A DNA stretch of 64,000 bases, taken from the NCBI GenBank assembly GCA_023014485.1, contig JAJOZX010001871.1:32501-96500 (forward strand), read 5' to 3'. A model generated the notes under the pieces. The model was given only the letters and a program-made list of their open reading frames with translations, searched no databases and was not told where the DNA came from. Both the position numbers and the translations under genes were made by a program. Shown piece by piece: positions 55,446 through 64,000 of the stretch. Each line of letters opens with the position of its first letter. The stretch's first letter is position 1. The stretch is from Bathynomus jamesi (lineage: Eukaryota; Arthropoda; Malacostraca; Isopoda; Cirolanidae).

Positions 55446-56235
55446 TCAGTATTTCGTATAGCTTCCTCCAGCATCAATAATTTTTTGCAATCGTTGCGGC
55501 ATAGAAGAGGCCAGATTGTAGGGAATGTTTGGTGTTCGGCGTAAGCTCTCCCAACTATTCCTCGTGTGAGCTAAAAGTGCTTCAAATGTTCTTTCATTGC
55601 GTTGCTCCCATTCGTTAATCATTATTGCCCAAAGGTTTTCAATCGGATTCAAATCAGGAGAACGTGGTGGCAGAATTAGATTAATAATTTCTGGGTGATC
55701 TTCGTACCACGCTCTCACAACGTTACTCCTATGAATGGAACTTATTTTCCATTAAGTAAAATGGTTCTGGTGCTGGAACCAGATACGCACGAACACTGGG
55801 TAGCAGCACCTCTTCCAGTATCTGGCAATATTGCTGTCCAGTAAAGCGTCCATCTACTTGAGTCAATTCTCCGACACCATAGCCAGACATCCAGCCCCAC
55901 ACACACACCGAGATTGATGTGACCACTACGTTTGCTCGGGAAAACATTTCCTTCTTCATAGCGTTTTCAGCGCTGCCTCCAACAATGCAGGGAACCATGA
56001 CTATCTGTTGAAAATGTTTTTTCGTCACAGTACACAACTTTTCTGCAGAATTCTTCCTCCTGCGGCAAGTATTGCAAGGCAAATCCCATCCGCGCCTCTT
56101 TATGCTCAATCGTCAATGCAGGTTTTATAGCTGGACGGCGAGAAAAATACACTGCCTCGTGAAGTCTGTTGTTCACTGTATTTGCGCCACAACGAAGGTT
56201 CAGGTGTCTAAATATGCGCATCTGGTACGAAACAA
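55446..56235 (-). pseudogene. Tc1-like transposase (DD34E type), 5'-truncated, broken
   Basis: Minus strand: MRIFRHLNLRCGANTVNNRL (end of the DNA-binding part), KPALTIEHKEARMGFALQYL, VVYCDEKTFSTDSHG with the first Asp, then (one frame over) VVTSISVCVWGWMSGYGVGE, VDGRFTGQQYCQILEEVLLP, EPFYLMENKFHS, then again one frame over VVRAWYEDHPEIINLILPPR and SPDLNPIENLW with the Glu. The family has LMQDN with the second Asp; here the codon is Asn with a 2-base loss beside it. So the copy is dead. No clear inverted ends found. Confidence 0.85.
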
Positions 56236-56450
56236 GTTTACACCTTTTTTTTTTTTTTTTTACGAGTTTTATTAAATTCCTACCTAGTTCATATCACTTA
56301 AGTACCCTATTTATCTTTAATAAATTCTAAATTTATAAAAATGTCTCGTTTACCGAAAACTATTATTTCCACGCAATTTAATTGGTCGAAGAGAGGGTTT
56401 AACAACACATCATAGCTAGTTTGTTCCTAATTGGACAACTCCGTGGTGTG

Positions 56451-56892
56451 TAGGCTTGCCAACTTTCTGAAATACAATTCCGGTAGATAATATATATACA
56501 GGCCATAAAGGTGGGTGGGGGGGCAAGCCGATCCAGCTGGCGGGTTCGGGGGGGACGCTGTAAGCCCCCCGAGAAATTTTTAAAATATGACCAATTTCAA
56601 GGGCATTTTGGGGCCATATGCAGGGGGTATAAAAACATATTCTAAGGTCAATTAAGTTAATCGACGCCCCTGTGTATATATATATATATGTTATTCATAT
56701 CAATAGTAAAAAAAAAAGATTATTTAAAGGCTAATAATATGCAAATGATAAGGTGATACCAAATTATGTATTTAAAGAAAACTATTCTCAAATTGTAAGA
56801 TATCCGGGAGATTAGGATAACGTTCCGGGAGCCGGGAGAACACAAACGATTCCGGGAGTCTCCCGGCGAATCCGGGAGGGTTGACAAGACTA
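56451..56892. mobile_element. hAT-type MITE with perfect 8-bp duplication
   Basis: 442 bp; ends TAGGCTTGCCAACTTTC and TAGTCTTGTCAACCCTCC (other strand). GTGGTGTG flanks it at 56443-56450 and 56893-56900. CCGGGAG motifs repeat near the right end. Inside, between (TA)n runs at 56484 and 56673, sits a G/C-rich segment (GGTGGGTGGGGGGGCAAGCC) ending CGACGCCCCTG, which looks like the end of another element. Confidence 0.88.
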
Positions 56893-56900
56893 GTGGTGTG

Positions 56901-57580
56901 GCATCATGTGACCAAGATCTTACTTCTCTATTGGCTGTTTGCCACCTCATTCCAGTGTAGATACGCACGCGTTTTGCGCCCTTGAACTATGTTTATGTAC
57001 AGTAAACGAGTATCGTTTTGATAAATAGGCCTACACCAAATTTTAACTAACTATTAAACGTAATTTATGCTTTTCACTTGTATATTCCAGATTCTATATT
57101 TGATATTTATTAATAATTTATTAATAAACCTCAATTTTGCAATCCCAAAAAGATAAAGCCAAATTTTGAAATGAACGATTTTGACAAAATCTTGTGAATC
57201 CTATCTGAATATTTAAAAGCATCCGCATTCTTAATATCTTTTTTGAAAAGTGAAAATTAGATAGTCTTCATAATTATTTCTTATCTCCAGTGCTAAATAA
57301 GAAATTCCAAAGCTATTAGACACATTTCTATTTTAATAATCTAATTATGTGTGACACGTTTTTATGTGAGGAATTTCTTATTTGGGCTTCTTGTTAAGGC
57401 AAATAAAAAAAAGGAGTCCTAATTAAAGTAACTTTTGTAAGGCTGTATCTCTGAGAAATACGTCTGTAAGAGGCTTAAACGGATCAGGTTTCACAGTGAA
57501 CCAAATTATAAGGAATATCTTATGAAGAAATTACAAGCAATACTACAGTATACAGAAATTCTCTCCCCCCCAACACACAC
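56901..57580. other. No gene seen
   Basis: A/T-rich; ends in ACACACAC and a 68-bp (TA)n tract at 57583-57651. Confidence 0.5.

Positions 57581-57582
<2 letters not shown>

Positions 57583-57651
<69 letters not shown>
57583..57651. repeat. (TA)n microsatellite, among the longest in the window
   Basis: Pure TA dinucleotides for almost 70 bp. Similar tracts lie at 30587-30639, 35046-35088, 39620-39662, 30129-30183 and at most element borders. Confidence 0.97.
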
Positions 57652-57653
<2 letters not shown>

Positions 57654-58177
57654 TGCTCGGATGTCGTGTTATTTGTATAATCAACTGAGAAAATTAATAT
57701 TTCGGATTTTCGTCTGATTTATTTTCTGATATTAGGTTGGGTTACGTTACATGACCTAACTGAAAACAAATAAACGGGTGTGTAAGAGCCTGGGTACAAT
57801 ATCATCGAATATATTTGAATTTCGACTTTTTGGATTAAAACTAGAGATGTACTGATTCCAAAATTTAGCCGATGCCGATGCAATTCTTTGCCTAGATTTT
57901 AAAAATTCAACTAATCTAGTGTGAAAACTTTCATATTTTTACATTTCAAATGTGTTTAAATGCTTTTCTGTAGCTCACTTCATAATATACGGTACCAGAA
58001 TTGGTTACTCATATACTTTACTGTAATTAAAGTGATATTAAATAGTTTTATTACTCAGTAAAATAATAAAAATTTTATTTTAGTTTCATAAAGTGCATAC
58101 CAATATTTAAAGTAATTGTTTTTCCTTATGTTGAAAGTATTTTCTTTCTTCAACATTATAAAAACAAAAAAATTCAG

Positions 58178-59154
58178 GATCACTAACATATTGCTTCCCA
58201 AAGCATTCGGCAAGCAATATGTTAAAGTGATCCCTCCTGGGAAGCAATATGTTAAAGTGATTAACACTGGGAAGCAATAGGTTAAAAAGAGAAAGGTTGG
58301 TTGGTTAGAAAGAGGTTGGTAATCTAGGCTAACTAACGAAAATATCACGACCTAACCTAACCAATCGTCAAGGGTGTACAGCCGTACAGTTGACCTAACG
58401 ATTGGTTAGGTTAGGTCGTGATATTTTAGTTAGTTAGCCTTATAAGGCTAACTAAAGAAGGCTGGGGGCCCTGATCTTCAGGTGATCCAAATATTTTACA
58501 TTCACAAAAAATGGCGGATCTTTTCCGTTTGACTGCCGCCATTGAAACAATTAAACTTTTTGTATTTTGTATTTTAACTGAAATGTCTTGATACAAAATA
58601 AGTTACTTTATAAAAAAGCTTTTCTTAATTTCCCCTTCAAATTTTGTTTCTTATAAACAATTTTAATTACTTTCAAGATCCATGCTTAATTTTTAATTTT
58701 TAATCGTGTACTCAGAAAAATAAGGGGATCACCTGAAGATCAGGGCCCCCAGCCTTCTTTTAGTTAGCTTTATAAGGCTAACTAACAAAAATATCACGAC
58801 CTAACCTAACCAATCGTCAAGGTCGTACAGTTGACCTAACGATTGGTTAGGTTAGGTCGTGATATTTTCGTTAGTTAGCCTTATAAGGTTAAGTAAAGAA
58901 GGCTGGGGGCACTCACCTCTTATGTTTCAATGGCGGCAGTCAAACGGAAAAGATGCAAAATGGCAAAGCATAATAAGTTAAGTTGTCCATAAATTTACAT
59001 TTTCTCGACTAGCTAATCTCTAAATATTATAAACTATTGTAATGTAAGTTGTTGTGTAATGTCTATTTTTGGGAAGCACTATATGTTAAAGTGATATACA
59101 CTGGGAAGCAACATGTTAAAGAGGTTCCTGGGGAACAATATGTTAAAGTGATCC
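58178..59154 (-). mobile_element. MITE J, copy 2, interrupted by MITE F
   Basis: Inverted relative to 38050-38548. ATTGCTTCCC units (58185-58290), TTAGG core (58328-58488), then interrupted at 58515-58956, then the arm AATGGCAAAGCATAATAAGT to the end GTTAAAGTGATCC. Confidence 0.87.
58515..58956. mobile_element. MITE F family, copy 3, inside MITE J
   Basis: CGGATCTTTTCCGTTTGACT at the left, mirrored at the right. AAAATGG flanks both sides (58508-58514, 58957-58963), a 7-bp duplication; the empty site is visible in MITE J copy 1 near 38245. Core 58727-58915 is the GGATCACCTGAAG/TTAGG palindrome. Confidence 0.9.
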
Positions 59155-59167
59155 AAATTTTATTAGT

Positions 59168-59345
59168 CACCAAAAGGAAAAAAGGAGCAAGTGTAGTTTA
59201 CATCCCCCCGTGGTGCCTATTGTAGTTTGCGTTCCCCTACATTATCCTAGTGTAGTTTGCGTCACCCCAACTTTGTCCGCGTATACCTAATCAAATAAAA
59301 CGTTAAAATTAACGAAAATATTTATTAGGACTCCCCGTAACCAAT
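59168..59345. repeat. GTAGTTTRCGTNCCCC repeats, inverted partner of the window end
   Basis: Three units of TGTAGTTTGCGTTCCCC type (59180, 59221, 59250), then AATCAAATAAAACGTTAAAA. The complement of 63885-64000 carries the same unit and ATCAAATAAAACGTTAAAA. So these could be the ends of a larger element that reaches past the window. Confidence 0.65.
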
Positions 59346-59374
59346 CGTCATATATATATATATATATATATATG

Positions 59375-59572
59375 CAAATAACTGCAATGACCGCGCAGTA
59401 TATAAATGAATAGAAACGACATAAGTATTAAGGAACGTTTCTGCACACGAGGAGGAGAGATAACGAAATAATGAAAAATGAGGCGAACCGCGGTTCGCCT
59501 CATTTTCATTATTTCGTTATCTCTCCTCCTCGTGTGCAGAAACGTTCCTTAATACTTATGTCGTTTCTATTC
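59375..59572. repeat. SINE-body palindrome without tRNA head
   Basis: Near-perfect palindrome centred on GGCGAACCGCGGTTCGCC at about 59490. Arms (ATAGAAACGACATAAGTATT, GAACGTTTCTGCACACGAGG) resemble the SINE body at 25.5 and 29.4 kb. The tRNA-like head is lost; (TA)n on both sides. Confidence 0.85.
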
Positions 59573-59589
59573 ATATATATATATATATA

Positions 59590-60130
59590 GTGAAACAAAA
59601 GAAAAGGTGTTCATTAGCGCTTGTCGTATTTTGACGAAATTAAATTACTGTACAATGCAAAACTGATTATACAGTATGATACAATTTTATGCTTTTATAT
59701 TTTGTATTAAATAATGATATTTATAATAATCATTAAATTATACAGGCTTTTAATAACCTTTAATAACAATAAAATAAATACATTGGTTTTACAGTTTACA
59801 ATGACATGAATAATTGTGAAGCTCGACTATATTTTATTTAATTTGACCCTTAAGCTTTAGGCTTTACTGGGCTCTTATTAAAATTAAACATCTAGTTGTT
59901 ATTAATTAATAATAAATAAATAAGTAAATAAGCATTATTAATAGTTAAAGCATGTATTAATCTTAAATTATGACTACTGACATGACAAACGCAAGGTCAC
60001 CATTGAAGGCATTATACCAATACCATACAAAGAAACCAATATTATACACGAGAGATAAGAACTGAACAATCCCAAGAAATGTATTTTTAATACTACATTA
60101 CACACGAGAAATTAATAATTAGTAAACAAT
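59590..60130. other. A/T-rich stretch, no gene
   Basis: Very A/T-rich; may include the 3' tail of the minus-strand LINE that follows. Confidence 0.45.
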
Positions 60131-61075
60131 AGTAATGGACATTAATCCTAGATTTTTGTTAGAATGCCATTATTAATCGGGATTTTAACTTGGTTTTAAA
60201 CAAATTTACATTCACAATATTTTTTATATCAGCATTTAAGTCATTCCATAGTTTCAATCCAATGAAAATGGGTAGTTTTTGAAATGAAGACAATCTAAAT
60301 TGAGGTATAACAAGCTTTGAGCTATTTCTGGGCTCATACGAGTGGATTTCTTGAGTTAGAAAATATCTATTTACCCATTGTAAATTAATGATTTTGTTCT
60401 TACACTTCTAAATAAAAATAAAATTTGCCAGTTTGGTTATATCAATGAGCTTTAGTAAGTTTAGCTCTTTAAATAATGCACTGGAGTGATCATGGAAATC
60501 AGCATCAGATAATAATCTTATTGCTCGTTTTTCGATGACAAAGATACCATTTAATGCGTTGTTAGCAGAGTTTCTCCAAAAAGGGTGCAGGACCTTATAT
60601 AAGGAAGAGCAAGAGTATGATAAAGAGTCAATAAAACTTGTTTAGGGACTACATTTCTAAGTTTAAACATTATAGCAACGCTCCTTGAAATCTTTTTCAC
60701 GATATAATTTACATGATCACTCCATTGCAAATTCTTATCTAGCATTACACCAAGAAATTTTGTTACAGTACACTCCTTTATAGCGATTTCATTAACATTA
60801 AGTTCATCAAGATATACATTTTTTTTATTAGTAAAAATCATGAAATTTGTTTTACTGGTATTTAGGAAGAGTTTATTGGTGGTCAACCATTTCATTACAC
60901 TGATGAATTCTGAATTAAATGTATTCTTAGCTGAATTAATGTTTGCAGATGATACAACTGTCTCTTTCTTGCAAAGATGTTATGAAGTTCAATATATCAG
61001 ATGAACGTGGAAGGTCATTTATATATAATAAAAATAACAGTGGATCCAGAACTGAGCCCTATGGCACACCATGTT
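60131..61075 (-). pseudogene. Jockey/CR1-type LINE reverse transcriptase C-terminal part
   Basis: Minus strand: VKHGVPYGSVLDPLLFLLYI and NDLP (near 61070, the RT box before the catalytic one), a damaged palm, then 60895-60551 with LFLNTSKTNFMIFTNKKNV, FLGVMLDKNLQWSDHVNYIV and LLTLYHTLALPYIRSC (thumb), and one frame over IEKRAIRLLSDADFHDHSSA, LIDITKLANFIFI, FQKLPIFIGLKLWNDL. The YADD box is not readable. 5'-truncated at about 61075, next to the TTAGG repeat that holds piggyBac. Confidence 0.8.
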
Positions 61076-61110
61076 TGACAAACGCTTGGTTAGGTTGACG
61101 ATTGGTTAGG

Positions 61111-61114
61111 TTAA
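61111..61114. repeat. TTAA target site, left, of piggyBac
   Basis: TTAA immediately before the element; TTAA again at 63881-63884. The interrupted sequence (GATTGGTTAGG-TTAA-GTCG) is the TTAGG-core repeat. Confidence 0.93.
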
Positions 61115-63880
61115 CCCTTCGTTAGTAACGTGGGGTGTTTGAACACCCAAAAATTTTTTTTGCTCATATTTCTCAATTGGCAACACTAATATTCCTGTTC
61201 ATCCCAGTACCTTCCTGAATCTGTGAGTGGAGGGAGCACCAAGAGTCCTGCAGTCCTGCCCCTGCTTGTGTGAGAAGTAGACGAGATTTTGTCCTCGTGG
61301 GGTGTGCAGTCACCCCTCGGTACTAACCGAGTAAGTTTTCATGATTTATAAATTTTTTTTTTTAATTTTCTTTTCAATGGAAAATAATATAATATAAAAT
61401 AATATAAGTAAAATAATATAAGTTTATCAAAGTCAATAATGCAGATTATCAAATAATATTTGCTTTATGGAAGATTTCTAATGGATTGGAGCTATAAAAT
61501 TCATGTTAACTTTTCAGATACAAGATGGCCGACGACGAAAAAGAGATGGAGAGTATTCGGAAGTTGTTGGACGAATGTGACGTTGCAAGTGATCCAGAAG
61601 ATGACAGTGAAGGTGAATCAGATTTCGTGGAGGATGATGAGCATATTCCTGACTCTGATTGCTATGAATCGGGGCCTGATGATCCACCACAAGAGCCCCA
61701 ACGGAAACAGCCCAGACGTGATGGGTGGCTAGGAAAAGACAGAAAAACGTGGTGGGAGAAGAAAGTACGTAATGTAACAGTTCGTACCCGTTCTCATAAT
61801 GTCTTCCGGGGGAGAGAAGGACCAAGAGGACCAGCCCTAAATGCAGAGTCACTTACTGACTTCTGGGGACTCTTCATCACTCCTGAAATAGTGGATTTAT
61901 TGGTTGACAAGACTAACCAGTTCATCAGTGACAAGAGACGGAATTATGCTCAGACTAACAAGGCAAGTGACACCGACATTGTAGAAATGAAAGCCTTTCT
62001 TGGCCTACTACTTTTAGCTGGTCTTTATCATAGCAACAGAATGAACCTTGATGATCTGTGGAATTCTGATGGCACTGGTGTAGAGGTATTCAGAATGACA
62101 ATGTCATTGCATCGCTTTCGTTTTCTCCTATGTTGCATACGATTCGATGACAAAGCAACACGCCCTGCAAGAAGGCAAGTGGATAAGCTTGCCCCAATCA
62201 GAGACCTCCGAGATGTTTGTTGAAAACTGTCTAAGGAACTATTCCCCACCAGAGCTTGTGACAATTGATGAGATGCTTGCAGCCTTCAGGAAATGTCCCT
62301 TCAGAAAATATATACCCAACAAACCAGCCAAGTATGGAATAAAGATACAGGCAATGACTGATGCAAAAACTTACTATGTATGTAAAATGGAAATATATGC
62401 AGGAAAACAGCCTGATGGCCCATTCAAGGTAGACAATTCATCCATTGCTGTGGTCACAAGGCTTACCTCACAGATCTCAGGATCAGGCAGAAATGTCACG
62501 TTTGACAACTGGTATACCACTTACCCACTACTCCAAAAGCTGCTTGATGACCATCAATTGAGTGCGGTGGGCACACTCCGAAAAAACAAACCTGAGATTC
62601 CTAAGGAATTCTTAGTGATAAAGAACAGAGCTATGTATGACAGTATGTTCGGCTTTACAGATAAAGTGACACTAGTCTCATACACGCCAGACAGTAAGAA
62701 GAAAAATGTTGTTCTCGTCAGCAGCATGCACTATGATGACAGAATTGACCCAAATTCTGGTGATAAGAAGAAACCTGAAATTATCACCTACAATTCAACT
62801 AAAGGAAGCGTTGATATGGTCGACCAGATGACAGGGGAGTATGACACTTCAAGAAATAGCCGTCGTTGGCTAATGACTGTTTCCTACACTCTCCTGAACA
62901 TCTCAAACATAAATTCCTACATCCTATACTGTCACAACCCTCAGAACAAGCTAAAGCGCCGCTTGTTCATCAAGAATGTAGCTATGCAGCTTATAGAGGA
63001 CACACTGAAGAGGAGAATGCAGAACATACATCCGAAGGAGGATCTCAGAGAAGGAATTAGAAGGATGTTGCCAAGAGCTGTAGTCTTCAACACCCTCCCA
63101 GCCACAGACATCACGGGGGGCAAAGGGATGTACATTCTGTGCCAGGTTACGTGATCGTAAGGTGAAAACAGTGTGTAACAATTGTGGTAAACATGTGTGT
63201 AGAGAACACAGCAAGTTGCTCGTCAGTTGCATTGAGTGCGAAGGTACAATATCAGGTGATGAATCAGTGATAGGTAATGGTGAGGATGTTTGGCAGAAAC
63301 AAGCTTCTCTTTCATGGTTTTGTAATGACCTCACTTATATTTTTCTTGCCATTTCATTTTATTGGAATAGTTTGCGGTTATTTTGACGAGTTTTCTATTA
63401 TTGTCTTGGTGTACTTTGGCAGGAATAAACAACATTTTTTATAGGGAATCGGTAACAGAACTTTTTGCTATTTTTATGTCACAACATTGACAGATCTCTT
63501 TAGTTAGGATTGTAGTAAAGAATGAGAAAATTAAACTCAATTATGCTTTTATATACTTATGTTTATAATTTTATAATTACAGTTTATAATGATACTGAGA
63601 AAAAAATCATATGTATAATCCTGCACGCCTTTACCTAATAAATGAGTATTTAGAATCAAAACTTTATTTTATTTTTGTTCGACCAGTTTTTTTTTTACAC
63701 AAAAATGAAAAATTTCAGCTACATTGAAATTAATCTGTTCATTAGTGAGTGGGGGAAGTTGAAGCAGCTATATGAATATATTAGAAACGTTAGTAATTTT
63801 TTTTAATTTTTTGAATTTGGGGTGTTCAAACACCCTATGGTACTAACGGTGTTTGACCACACCACGGTACTACCGTAGGG
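61115..63880 (+). mobile_element. piggyBac transposon at a TTAA site
   Basis: 2766 bp; ends CCCTTCGTTAGTA and CCCTACGGTAGTA (other strand). Inner inverted GGGGTGTTTGAACACCC (61132) and GGGGTGTTCAAACACCC (63819) are each short palindromes. One plus-strand gene. The 3' region 63260-63815 is A/T-rich and non-coding. Confidence 0.94.
61525..63250 (+). pseudogene. piggyBac transposase, triad present, two frame changes
   Basis: Acidic N-terminus (61525: MADDEKEMESIRKLLDECDV), then LTDFWGLFITPEIVDLLVDK, MKAFLGLLLLAGLYHSNRMN, SLHRFRFLLCCIRFDD; frame change near 62190-62215; YSPPELVTIDEMLAAFR (first Asp), YIPNKPAKYGIKI, VTFDNWYTTYPL (second Asp), TYNSTKGSVDMVDQMTGEYD (third Asp), RRWLMTVSYTLLNISNINSY. 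A second frame change in the G run near 63116 removes the C-terminal cysteine-rich domain, which is still readable one frame over: CTFCARLRDRK, VCNNCGKHVCREH, CIECE. About 575 residues when read through. piggyBac transposase excises at TTAA without leaving a scar. Confidence 0.93.
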
Positions 63881-63884
63881 TTAA

Positions 63885-64000
63885 GTCGTAATAGTTTCGT
63901 TAGTTTTAACGTTTTATTTGATGGATTCATTTAAAAAGAGTCTCCTAAAGATCCGTATGTAGTTTACGTTCCCCAACTTTGACCTAGGATAGTTTGTCCC
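63885..64000. repeat. Continuation of TTAGG repeat and GTAGTTTACGT end
   Basis: GTTTCGTTAGTTTTAACGTT, then TATGTAGTTTACGTTCCCC near 63957. Inverted partner of 59168-59345. The window ends inside it. Confidence 0.65.

Overview
The window looks like repeat-dense intergenic DNA from an arthropod, most likely a decapod crustacean. This is inferred from the retrotransposon types (a Jockey-like element and a CR1/Jockey-like LINE whose protein blocks I recall from decapod genomes), very abundant (TA)n tracts and high A+T. I found no convincing single-copy host gene; almost every recognisable coding stretch is a broken transposable-element gene.

Layout. 1-2600: minus-strand CR1-like retrotransposon running off the left edge (esterase ORF1, endonuclease/RT ORF2). 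2600-3500: a GAGAGATATATA microsatellite. 3500-7625: a CR1/Jockey-like LINE split by a second LINE. 7640-13980: a Jockey-like element split by a 3.5-kb hAT transposon with a perfect 8-bp target duplication. 15322-23433: three transposons nested one inside another (A holds B, B holds C). 23.8-30.6 kb: LINE ORF1 fragment, a foldback IS630/mariner element, inverted pairs of tRNA-derived SINEs, a small hAT with a BED finger, and TTAGG-containing palindromes. 30.6-33.9 kb: element D, related to C. 33.9-41.9 kb: CR1 RT fragment, palindromic MITEs, IS630 fragments, a second LINE 3' end and an internally deleted hAT. 41.9-44.3 kb: a long-TIR transposon of unassigned family. 44.8-48.0 kb: element E, related to C and D, with TIRs of about 330 bp. 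49.6-51.7 kb: second copy of the inserted LINE. 52.4-59.2 kb: MITEs, some nested, and a Tc1-like remnant. 59.2-64 kb: a SINE-body palindrome, LINE fragment and a piggyBac element at a TTAA site, flanked by inverted repeats that reach the window end.

The strongest theme is a group of transposases that start TAGGG and make 8-bp duplications where the site is readable (B and C). C, D and E share a TIR close to TAGGGYGGANCGAAAA and a protein block C-x2-H-x-NELPL followed by T-x-GPR-x-F-x-G. They resemble a very divergent branch of hAT. No element has a clearly intact gene, but several boundaries are exact, so the insertion order can be reconstructed.
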